NCBI GenBank assembly: GCA_001179505.1
Contig: CDMY01000542.1
Span: forward strand, 20,154 to 84,153
Reading direction: 5' to 3'
DNA from: Vitrella brassicaformis
Taxonomy: Eukaryota > Sar > Vitrellaceae
DNA length: 64,000 nt
Numbering within the stretch: the first letter of the stretch is position 1; each line of letters starts with the position of its first letter. Shown piece after piece: positions 10,146 through 20,489 of this stretch. The translations under genes and the position numbers were made by a program. The notes under the pieces were generated by a model. That model searched no databases. It saw only the letters and a list, made by a program, of their open reading frames with translations, and had not been told where the DNA came from.

Positions 10146-13100
10146 ATGTCGATGCCACAGTCAGCCCGGACCTCTCACGGTCAGCAATCAGCACGGAGAG
10201 GCGCCAAAAGGGTAAGAACGAATGGAACAAGGAGGCAGCATGGTGAATGCTGACCTCTCTTTGCTTGTCGGTGTGCAGTCGGCTCCGCGAGCACAGAGTG
10301 CACCGGGCAGCCCTCCCGGTGAGGCGGGGCTGAGTGAGTCGCAGGGGCTGTCGACCAATCGGTCCAAGAAGGCACAGCTGGCACTCTCACTCAACCCGGC
10401 ATCGCTTAATCAGTTCAATGCCGTCCTCGAGAGGACTGTCCAGCAATATGGCGGGGTAAGTGGGGGGTGGACAAGGGGCGGAACATGCAAATGATCTGTG
10501 TGTGGATGTCCGTTGACGGTCGTGTTCTTTCGTGCAGAATGAGATGGCGGCGGTGGATGACGTGCGTACGATCCTGGCGACGATGCGGAAGCAGTTCGAC
10601 GAGATTCACCTCATGTGCCAAAACAGAGAGGCAGAGTTCCTCACACTCAGAGTCAGCCAGCGAGACACACACCGCCGCGACCACAACGCAATCAATTCAA
10701 TCATCGTCTGTATGAGTGCAAGTATGTCGTGTCTCCTTTGCTGCCGCCGATGTGTGCTGCTGGCTGGCAGGAGGGCGTCCGGCAGGCGGAGACGGCCAAC
10801 CTCACCAAACAGACGAGCTTGCAGAAAGTCGAGGAGGTACCGCATAAAGCAATTGGCTGCTGCCGTCGTTCTCTTCTGCCGTTCCACGTGGGTGTTGTTA
10901 TGTGTGGTTAGCGTCATGGTGCGCTGGATGACGAGATGACCCAAGTGCAGATGGCGACTGACGAGGCCGTCATGAACAAGAAAGTCTATACACACATACT
11001 CGAACGCACTAAGGTCACCATGACGAGGAAGAGACCACACAACCCTCGAACTTCCTGCACACACTCGCAATCCCTTCTGTGTTTCTTTCTTTGTGTGTGT
11101 GTGCTCAGAAGGAGATCGACATTTTGCGTCAGCGTCAGATGAAGTTGGAGGCCCTGCTGGGGAGAAAGAATGGCCAAGTCAGGGACCAAGTGCGGTCGCT
11201 GCAGTAAGCGAAGCGCGGCAACACACCGGCGCACCGCACCCCACACGCACTTTGTCTCATATCGCTTGATCAGGAAGCAGCAGCAGCTGAAGGAGAAGAG
11301 CTCACAGGAGCTGCTGCAGCTGGATTTCGTAATATATGGAGGCATGGCAATAAGTGCATGAGTGCATCGACCGAGCCTCCGTTGGTCGTCTCTCTCTTCA
11401 GGAGATCGGTGCCGAGCGCAATTTGCGTGACCAGTCGCTATCGAGCATCCAGGAGGCCATACAGGGCAAGAAGGACTCTATCAGAAGACGGTCAGTGCCG
11501 CACACACACCCACGCATATGCGGCCGGCTGGCATGAGCCCCCTACATACGTATGTCTTCATGCAGTCGTGACTTCGACAAGTGGCGCCACCAGATCGCTC
11601 TGCAGGCGGCCACTGAGGCCTTCAACGCCTCGGCGGGCAAATTGCGGAAGCTGTACGCCTTCGAGAAGCTCATGGGCAACGCCCTGCAGCGAATCATATA
11701 CGCGCAGGTATGCGTGTTTTCGTGCCGGAGTGTGTGTGTGTGTCTCGCTCCGACCTGACTTGGCGTGCAGGTGGAGCGCTCGCAGGCCACCGAGGAGGGC
11801 TTCCAAAAGATACGCGAAGTCACGGTGGGTGGGCAAAATAACAGTGGCCGTTGGATGCAAGTGTGCTGTGGGTGCATTGGTGTGTGTGTTTGCTCAGGGT
11901 TTGACTGATGTCGACGCCATAGTTCAGAAGTTTCTGAATCGTGACGTGGAGGAGCAGCACCTGAGGGAGTCGGTGCGGGAGGCGGAGGCCAAACTAGAGG
12001 TATGTGCGCAGGCCCGTCAAATGTGACAATGAGCTACATGTGTCTCCTCGCGTGCGTGACTCGTCTTGCAGATGATGAAAGGTCGATTTGCTGAGGTCAA
12101 GGCTCGCACGGACGGCATGACATTCGACACCGACGGCAGCAAGACACGGGAGTTGTACGTGGTCAGTTGGGGGGTATGAGAGCCGAAACGGACAAAGGGT
12201 CAGCCATTGGTATGATTGTGCATCTGTGGTGGCAGGAGGTGGAGGAGTGCGACAATGAGCTCAAGAAAGCCCTCAAACACCACACGCAAAAGTACGGGTG
12301 CAGACAGGAAGACAAATAGGGCACTTTATTACTCTCTTGTGTCTGTTTGTGCAGCCGTGACAAGCTGCAGCGTACGACAGTTCAGCTGGACCAGACTCGC
12401 AGGTGGATACTTCGAATCAACCGATTCCTGCACGCCATTGGGCTAGAGGTACTGTGTCCTGCCGACAAACGCATGCCAATGTCGTCCGGGCCCCGCTTGA
12501 TGTTTCCTGTCGATGCATTCATTATAACAGGAGCCGCAGACGATCGATTCCTTCGAGAAGGTCCCGTCCTACCTTGAGAGCCTCGAGGCACCGCTGCAGC
12601 AGCTCAACGCCATGGCGAAGAAACACGTAAGCGTCGCTCGTGGCTGGAGCAGCATTGTTCTACCATCCTTTCTCCGTGCGATTCCACAGGCCGCCGAGGG
12701 CAGGACCATCAAATCTCTGCCCGTGAGACGGCCGTCTTGAGTGCGCTTCCGTCTGTTTGGCATCTGTTGTCTTGTGTGTATTCTTGTGTGTCTCAATCAG
12801 TCTGGGATATTGGCAGAGGAGACCAAGTTCCTAAAAGACCCTAGCTTTGTGCGGTCCGTCTGCCGCGTCCCGTCGGCATCAGCGCGGACCTCTATCATGG
12901 GTGACCATCACACACGAGACACTTATGCATCTTCTCATGCATCTCGTTCTATGCAGCTCAAGCGGCAGGTGCGACAGACGAGGAAGCCATTATGGCAGAG
13001 CGAGAGCAGAAGAAACTCGACTCATCTCAAAAGGTATGTACGGGAGAGAAGAGCACGGACAGGCTGCGTCTTTTTGACGTGTATGTGTGTGCAGATCAAT

Positions 13101-13391
13101 GAGGTGTTGCGCAAGACTCAAGGGAAGAAGGGCGACAGAAAGGGTGGACGACAGAGCCCCACCGCAGCTGGAGGAACAGTCAAGCCACCATCACCGAAGG
13201 TACGGTCGATACCGACGAATGCATCCCCGACTATGTGCTTTGTCCGGCATGGCGCGTCTCCATGCAGTGAGGGAGTCGAGCCGGTGGATGAGTGGATGAA
13301 TGCTCTGATATTTCCTCTCGTGCTTTGGCCTGCCTCTTTCAAGCCGGCGATCACCGCCGCGTGTACGTATCTATGTGTGTATGGATGCTGA
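10146..13391 (+). CDS. Outer dynein arm docking complex-like coiled-coil protein (ODAD1/ODAD3 family)
   Basis: Likely structural subunit that anchors outer dynein arms on axonemal doublet microtubules. At least twelve small exons (from 10146, 10281, 10538, 10771, 11110, 11275, 11402, 11567, 11771, 11898, 12072 and 12237 onward) encode almost continuous coiled coil. Recognisable parts are LEKLMGNALQRIIYAQ-type helix, ATEEGFQKIREVTG, LTDVDAIVQKFLNRD (the DV..IVQKF block of the CCDC114/CCDC151 family), VREAEAKLE, and ECDNELKKALKHHTQ. The C-terminus is basic and low-complexity (QGKKGDRKGGRQ). Choosing between ODAD1 (CCDC114) and ODAD3 (CCDC151) needs an alignment. The stop is uncertain: 13391 is the end of the open frame, and an earlier end after about 13200 is possible. 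Confidence 0.62.
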
Positions 13392-13509
13392 CCTGAATGC
13401 GCTAATACATACGGAAAGAATCCTGACCTGCATGCTCAAATAGTAATATATTGCCTTGCCACGGCAGTCCACACACACACATGCACCACATGTCCTATTG
13501 ATTGATCAG

Positions 13510-14905
13510 CTAACATGAATCAGGCATCTTCTCATAGGCCACCCTCTTATAGCTACAGCACTGCTCCGATGTGTCCAGGCACCCGTAGGCATGCACCCAC
13601 TCGGGCATCTTCCCACTGCCCGGCATCCCCGTCCTTCCTAAGTGCTTCACTGCAACCATCCATTCACCAGACCAACACAAAACAGATACAAAGTAAACAA
13701 AGGGTCGCCGTCTTACTGAATTCTATTGGGTCGATGGGAATCCGTGACTCGGATGAGAGGGCGTAATTGTCGGCCGGCTGCAGCTCCTTCAGTTTTGGAT
13801 CAGCAAGGAAGAAATAGTAGGGAAGCTGACGTGGAGACACACACACACACGCACACACACACACACGTGTGCGACGGATGGGGCGGCTCGTTTCGTGCTT
13901 TGATATGGTTGATTCCCGCAGTTCCACCCTTTTAGGCTTTGGTGACACTTCGGGGAACTGCATGCTGCCTGGTGAGACATAAGGGATACTCATACAACCC
14001 TTGAAACCACCCTGAAACGATACTATCTTGTCCTCCGGACATCCTGCAGGCATATTCCCTCAGTCAAAATTTGAGAGCGCGTCACGTCTCTCTCACCGCA
14101 GAACTTCGGTTTTTCTGCGTCGGGCTCTGCCTTTAAGTTGAGGCTCGTCTCGTCATCCGGTTCTGGGTTGGGCGGCGGCAGCTTCGTCTCGTGCAGCTGC
14201 AGGAAGCTTGCCGCCTTGGGCTTTGGCTGGGTCTCGTTGACCTGCTGCATCACATCACACGGCTCTGAACGCGCATGGCAGCCAACGATCATTGAACGAT
14301 GGCAAAATGGGATCGTGCCGCCGTATCAATGCAGGTGCACCAACTCGCTTACGTCTCTGCGGCCGTCTGTTTGTGATGTCGGTTATCCACCAATGGACTT
14401 GAGGAATGTTGATCACATGGGGCTCGTCCGTCGTGAGCTCCATCGACGCCACCTCCCCCTGGCTGGTCGGCATGCTGATGACTCCGGCCGGCCCAATGAG
14501 AACCAAATCCTCTCCATCCACGTCAACGAACTTCATCGTCTTGGTGAGGTCACCCATGACCATATCCTTCTTGAATCGGACCAGCGCGCCAGGGCTGTCA
14601 GGATCCACCAACTCGAAACGCGCCTCTGCAAAGTGGAAAGCGCACACAAAACAGTACCGAACGCCTTTGCAATGAGATGTTCCTCGTGGCTCTCACGTCC
14701 GATATAGGGGTCGCTGATTGTGACAACCATCCATGGTACAAACGTGAGCTCAGCGGTGGCTCCCCTGTGCTGTGCTGTAGTAGCTGCCTGCATACCTGGT
14801 GCTTTCTGTAGTGAGGACACCATGGGCGTTGATGCGGCCAACGATGTGCATTCCTTCGACGCATGATGCGATGAAGAACAGGGCTACGAAGAGATGAATC
14901 TCCAT
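13510..14905 (-). CDS. Secreted PEBP-like protein 1
   Basis: Divergent member of the phosphatidylethanolamine-binding (PEBP/RKIP/FT) fold family. It starts at 14905 with a signal peptide (MEIHLFVALFFIASCVEG). Following exons carry a beta-strand segment AELTFVPWMVVTISDP, DLVLIGPAG (in place of the family's DPDAP region), HVINIPQVHWWITDI (equivalent to the family's LHWLV.NI), then a Pro/Glu-rich insert, GCMSIPYVSPG, and LPYYFFLADP (equivalent to HRYVFLLY). The last exon (about 13640-13510) uses a GTAAGA donor after IEF and ends GCLDTSEQCCSYKR..MPDSC, a Cys-rich tail also found in its two neighbours. The usual ligand-binding Asp/His set is not clearly kept, so a binding role is not assured. Its start is 240 bp from the divergent PEBP-like 2. 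Confidence 0.6.
13837..13866. repeat. (CA)n microsatellite in an intron
   Basis: Near-perfect CA run. It lies in an intron of the minus-strand PEBP-like gene 1, so the transcript carries UG repeats. Confidence 0.85.
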
Positions 14906-15145
14906 CGGGAGGGAAGGGACAGGTCGACTCTGGGGCCGGGGGGCGCGATCCTTCCCTTCACCCCCTTCCTCCGGAACTCGCTTTCATCGCAACCTTGTTC
15001 CTCTACCCTCAGAGCTCAAGTGAACACATGACGGCCCCGGAATGCACTTTGCACTGTCTGTATCTGCGTGTTCGCTCCTCAGGTGTGCCCCTCTCATCGC
15101 AGCACTGCGACGGCAGTGACGCTTTCTCTCTTGCTTGATATTACC

Positions 15146-16181
15146 ATGCTTCGCGTTGCCCACCTTGCCTGCTGCTGCCTGCTCTTGGTGATGCTGCTGG
15201 GGCTTCACCAGAATGGCATTGCAGTCTCCTTCCATCGGAATCGCAACGAAGCAGAGTCAAGAATTGATGTTCCAATCCATGAAGGTGCGCACCCAGATAT
15301 CATTCACCGTCTTTGCTGTCATGGTCTTTTTCGTTCCCCCTTTCAGCCATTGCTGCCGCTCCAACCAGTGCCCCAGTGAATGTCTCATCTGAAAAGTCTG
15401 AGGCGGCTGGAACCACAGAAGAGGAGGAGGAGGCGCCGCCCAAGCCCCCACCGCCCGTCACGTTTCGGGAAGACTTCAAGCTCACGACGCCCAAGCTGAG
15501 GGACAGTGTGGCCGACAACATCATGCTCGAGACGGGGGCGGAGTTTGGCTACATCTTCATGATTGACCCTGACTATGTGAGTAGACAGGCAGATTGCTAC
15601 CTGCGCTGATGATTGTGCCTTGCTTGTGCAGCCAAATGGGTGCCTTGGCGGTGCGTCGGGCAATCATGATGTGCTGCATTGGTGGCTGAGGGATGTCTTC
15701 CCAGGAGAGGCAGAGGGTGCGCGATGTATGAATGGCCATACAAAACGAATGAACCCAATGGATAACTTCTCTGGCTGTGCGTTGCAGCCTGTGCCGGCAA
15801 CGCCGTGCATCTCAGCAACAACACGTGGCAAGCATGCGAGGAGGTCCCCTATAGACCGCCAACACCCGCACACGGCATGGTGAGACACGAAGCCCCTCCA
15901 TCCAATGGCCATGCCTCTCTCTGATGGCCTTTCCCCTCAATCAGCATCGATACGAGTTTTATTTCGTGGACCAAACTGAGAGAGCGAATCTGACGCTGGC
16001 GCTTGTAGGAGACATGGACGATCTGCACGATGTCAGCAAGACTCCCGCCCGCAGCGCCATCAAGGCTATCAGGAATGCGGCGGGGAAGAAGCCGGCCTTC
16101 ACTTGTGGCTATGACAGGGAGAAAGGGGCCGAGAAATGTCAGGAGAAAGACACGCTGCCCAAGGGCTGCTTTGGTATCTGA
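15146..16181 (+). CDS. Secreted PEBP-like protein 2
   Basis: Second PEBP-like gene of the cluster. The start at 15146 gives a clean signal peptide (MLRVAHLACCCLLLVMLLG). An in-frame Met at 15068 would bury it, so I prefer 15146. An acidic/Pro linker is followed by EFGYIFMIDPDYPNG (the family's VMVDPDAP region), NHDVLHWWLRDVFPG (equivalent to LHWLVVNIPG), ACAGNAVHLSNNTWQAC, YRPPTPAHGMHRYEFYFVDQ (the family's Y.GP.PP.G.HRYVF block) and a C-terminal tail CGYDREKGAEKC..LPKGC. Five exons; the junctions are GT-AG. It converges on PEBP-like 3 with about 160 bp between stops. The signal peptide and paired Cys suggest an extracellular or vacuolar protein, unlike the cytosolic RKIP/FT types. Confidence 0.68.
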
Positions 16182-16343
16182 AGGCCCGTGTCCATGGTGC
16201 ATGGTGCATGTGTGTGTGCATGTGTCTCGTGACTGAGTGAGGGAATTCTGTCCTCTCCTTGATCGAAGCTGTACACCCACATACATAGGGCATTCACTCA
16301 AGCAAGGGCATAGGCCACAGTTCATCAATCAGTCCCTGATGCC

Positions 16344-17392
16344 TCATGCTCTGGCCTTTGTGGTCTTGAAGCGCTTCAAGTTCTTCACGCAGGCCTCTGG
16401 GAACTGATCTAGCTCACACTGGCGCGCAGCGTCGTAGCCACAGACAAAAAAGGTCAGTGCCGGCGGGATGTTCAGCTGGCTGGGGTCTCGGACAGCGTCG
16501 AAAAACGACTTGGCATTCTTCCTCCAGGTCGGCTTTTTCGGCATTTTCTTGACCACCGATTTCGGCACAAGGAAAAACTCATACCGATGCTGCACAACAG
16601 AAGAATGCGCCACATTTTATTGTGGTTACGCGTTCAACGCAGAGTGTCCATGCCTGGTTGATTGCTGACCGCTCCGTGCGATGGTGAAGGCTTCTCATAC
16701 GCGAGGATCTCACAGCCATGCCATCGGTGCTCAGCAGGACCGAGATTGACCACCTTCCCCGTACATGCTGAACACACACACAGAAGGAACACCACAGATG
16801 CAATTGTGCGTGTCTCATGGACCCTTCCTCACGTTCTGGGGCTTCTTCCTCTTCTCCGCCTTCTTCCTTCTTCGGGGCGGCAGTGGTGGCGGCGGCTGTC
16901 GAGTTGCTGCCCGGGCCCAGGTCGGTCAGCCACCTGATTATGTGCGAGACGCCAGAGAAAGTTTGACCATCATCTGTCCTCTGATGCATTCGTGTGTGCC
17001 TGACCATTGCAAGTAGTCAGAGTTGAAGAACATGGAGTCACACCCATTGGGCGAGTCCGCATCAAGCAAGACCAGCGCGGCCCCCTCTGCGTCCTCTGGG
17101 ATCAAAACCTTCTCGGCAATCTCTGCATACCCGGTATCCCTCGACAGCATGAAGGGGGGCTTGAACTCCAGATCGCCTGCGACTCTGTCGCATGCGATCA
17201 ACCATCCATCCAAAGATAGAACTGGCATTGCAGTGACTCACAGACAGCCAAGGTTGTGGGCTCTACTGTGCACTGACTTTGTTTTGGCGTTGGCTCAGCT
17301 GCGATGCGGCGGGAGACAGTGCGGTCGACGTTGAAGGCCGCAGCGCCCTGGGCGATGGCCGCAAGGACAGCACAAGCGACGGAAAGGACCAT
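16344..17392 (-). CDS. Secreted PEBP-like protein 3
   Basis: Third PEBP-like gene. The start at 17392 gives the signal peptide MVLSVACAVLAAIAQGAAAF. Exons then encode GDLEFKPPFMLSRDTGY, GAALVLLDADSPNGCDS (the family's LVMVDPDAP.. strand), HIIRWLTDLGPG (in place of LHWLV.NI), an acidic Glu-rich insert, an exon around 16740 reading CTGKVVNLGPAEHRWHGCE and YEKPSPSHG, then HRYEFFLVPKS and a tail with CGYDAARQCELDQFPEAC. Order and spacing match PEBP-like 2 segment by segment, including the Cys positions. It diverges from the SMYD gene at 17650. The ligand is unknown. Confidence 0.66.
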
Positions 17393-17649
17393 TGTGTGTT
17401 GGACAGAAAATCAATCCACTGCAGAAGAGGATGAAGTGCCCTATGCAGTCGAGTACTCGCCGTTCTGTGTGGAAAGGGGAAGAGGGGAGAGCAGCCCCTC
17501 GTCGAGAATACGAGCTTAGAAAGTTTCGACCGGTGGCGGAGTGATGGAAGGGTCGACGGTCTCCTCGAGTACAAGAACCCCGGCTTCTTTGTCGACTGCT
17601 TTCCCGACTTGTTTCGTGGATGTGCCCTCACTGAGGTTATAATGCCGTA

Positions 17650-19219
17650 ATGGAGGTCATCTACAGACCCACTCTTGGCAACCTTGCGGTGGCGTCGAGA
17701 GATCTATCGCCGGGAGAGGAGATCTTGCACGCCTCTCCCTATTCCCATGGCGTGTCGGAGTCCCTTCGTCGTCGGGTGTGCGGACGCTGCTTCCTCCATT
17801 CGACCAAAGCCCTCGCTCTGTGCTGCGGCCGGTGCCAGCACATCTACTACTGCTCGGAGAGCTGTCGTGACCAGGACAGGCGTACAGCTCATCACCATGT
17901 GTGTGTGGCTTATGAGCGGCTCCAGTCCAGCAAGCTGAAACTTGACAGAGAGGCAATGATGACTCTTCGCCTCACCCTGTCGACGTTCTACCACGAGTTC
18001 CACGCCCAGGCCGGCGTTGATCAGCATGAAGGGGGAGAGGATGCCAGCGCACCTGCCGACGGCGAATCGGCCGAGGGCAAGACCGTCGAGGAGCACTTCA
18101 GAGGTGTGAGCGGGGGGAACAACTTGGTGGCGAATGAGGCGATGTTCCGCAAGCGAAGCTCATTCGTCAAAGCTGCCAAGAAACTCTATCACGTCAGGCA
18201 ACAGACAGACAGGCGAGGGCAGCCCACATCCGCTCTCTGCTGTGTCACGTCTGCCTGTCTGTGTGTGTCTGTGCTTCCTTCATTCAGGCGTTTCGTTCGG
18301 TGGTGGGGTGTGACCTGCACGTTAGTTTCGACACGTTTTTCCTGCTGCTGTGTCGGATCGAGTGCAACGGATTCGGCGTGTGGAATCAGGACGACGAGTG
18401 CCTCAGCCTGGCCCTCTACCCGACAGCCTCTCTCTTCAACCACAGCTGCCTCCCAAACATCGCACGCACACAAGTGAGTGCGTCGGCAGACACCCAGACA
18501 GGCACCCAGTTATTTCGTGTGTGGATTTGTTGTGTGTGTTGCAGGATGGAGCGCGTGTGCGCTTCTGGGCGCTCCGTGGGATCGTCAGAGGAGAGGCTCT
18601 GACGATCTGCTACACAAGGGCGACCATGTGCAGCAAGGAGAGGATGGCCTGCCTCGAGGGCTACCACTTCAAGTGTGAGTGCGACAGGTGCCGCGCCGAC
18701 CGCCAATTCAAGCCCCTCATCTCGGCCATGGTCTGCAGCCGGCACAACACACAGGGCTACCTGATCCCCACACCCATGAGACCCCTGAGCACCTTGATAT
18801 CCACCGATGCGCCCACACCATCGCCAGCCGCCCCCCTGCCCACCACTGCGGCTGTGAGCGATGACGCATCGGAGGGCTCCGTCACACACGTGCCGACGGA
18901 CGCGCCGCCGGCTGACGTGACGAGCAAGCCTTCCCCCCTCAAGGCGGCCCCCATCACAGCTGACGCCATACCCACCCTCGCCAGGGACGTCCCCCCGCCC
19001 CCCTTTGTGGTCAGCTCGGCGGCCAACCACATATGGCTGTCGACCACAGGGAGAGCGGAGGAGATGGTGCCAGGGGATGTCGAAACGCGTCGCGTCTATG
19101 AGAGGCTGAGGGAGGGGGTGGCTGTGACGGAGAGGGAGTGCGTGTGCAGCGTGTGTGGCGCACGCGAGAAGAGGCTGGTGCCGATATGGGCAAAGAGCGG
19201 CGATACGGGAGACGTGTAG
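17650..19219 (+). CDS. SET and MYND domain protein (SMYD-type lysine methyltransferase)
   Basis: Predicted protein lysine methyltransferase. Exon 1 (17650 to about 18195) has the start of the SET domain, then a MYND zinc finger: CGRCFLHSTKALALCCGRC, YYCSESCRDQD and the final HHHVC. After an intron ending about 18287, exon 2 holds DTFFLLLCRIECNGFGVW and LFNHSCLPNI, the SET core with the NHSC.PN cofactor motif. Exon 3 (from about 18545) has VRGEALTICYT and the post-SET Cys cluster FKCECDRC. After this comes a Pro/Ala/Ser-rich stretch of about 100 residues, then CVCSVCGAREKRL, a possible extra CxxC pair. The usual C-terminal TPR region of SMYD proteins is replaced or shortened. The substrate is unknown. 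Confidence 0.82.
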
Positions 19220-20489
19220 ACAATTTTCCGATGCGTGTGCGCTTTATTAGTAGCTGGCTGGTTCTATGTGTGTGTGTGCATTTGTGTGTGTGTGTGTCTC
19301 AGTGCTCCTACTACTGTGCTATGAGTGCTGCACTCACTGGCCATGCGTGCTTTCAATTCTCCGTCTCTCTCTGTGTGTGTGTGTGCTGCATTCGTGGTGC
19401 CTATGGCGCTGCGGATGGCCCTTTCTCCCGACATGGCATGCAATGTAATTGAGAGGCATTTCTCCATTCCTCTGCTGCCTCGTTTTCCCGCCTGCCTGCC
19501 TGCCTTGCCTTGCCAGCGATCGCTCGACTGAACTGAATGAACTGTGTGTATCTATCGTCTTGTCTCTTCTGACATCAGCTCAGCTGTTGTGAATGAAATG
19601 TGTGCAGTTTGGGGGGTTCCGTGCACCGATCTTTCTGTCTGTCTGTCTGTCTGATGAACATGCCTGCCAGGTCATTGAGGTGGTGCGTGTGTTGATGGAT
19701 TCTTTCTCTTTTCCCTATCCTATGTGGCCGACTCGTTGCTGTCTTGACATCCGATATTCCTCAGATGCACAACTCTCAACACGAAAAGGGCACGCACTTG
19801 GTGCCTGCCTGCCCGCCTTGTCGCTCACATCACATCCACCATAGCACTCATACTATGGACGGACGCAACAAATGGAATACGCGGAACACGCAGCACACGA
19901 CAGAGAGATGACATAACACAAAAAGACGCAAAACTGAGAGCGTGTGGCTCATTCTCAGAGGGCATATCGGCCTCCCTCCCTCGCACATGCATGAGTCATG
20001 CATGTCAAAAAGGGGAACGGTCACTCTCTTGATACACACGAAGGAAAAACTCCCTGCACAGGTACATGCAGCCCTGTCTGTATACACAACCACCGGCCTC
20101 CCTCCCTCCCTCCCTCCTCTGTACACCAACACACGCACCCACCCACCCNNNNNNNNNNNNNNNNNNNNNNNNNNNNNNNNNNNNNNNNNNNNNNNNNNNN
20201 NNNNNNNNNNNNNNNNNNNNNNNNNNNNNNNNNNNNNNNNNNNNNNNNNNNNNNNNNNNNNNNNNNNNNNNNNNNNNNNNNNNNNNNNNNNNNNNNNNNN
20301 NNNNNNNNNNNNNNNNNNNNNNNNNNNNNNNNNNNNNNNNNNNNNNNNNNNNNNNNNNNNNNNNNNNNNNNNNNNNNNNNNNNNNNNNNNNNNNNNNNNN
20401 NNNNNNNNNNNNNNNNNNNNNNNNNNNNNNNNNNNNNNNNNNNNNNNNCACCCACCCACCCATGCACCCACCACCCATTCACCAATCCA
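19220..20489. other. Intergenic region with simple repeats and an assembly gap
   Basis: No gene seen. It contains TG tracts (about 19266-19300 and 19376-19384), (TCTG)n at about 19631-19653, CTCC repeats, and a run of N bounded on both sides by CACC/CCCA repeats. Confidence 0.6.
20149..20448. other. Assembly gap of 300 N
   Basis: Exactly 300 N flanked on both sides by CACCCACCC repeat sequence. The gap probably sits in an unassembled tandem repeat, and its size is probably a placeholder. Confidence 0.95.
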
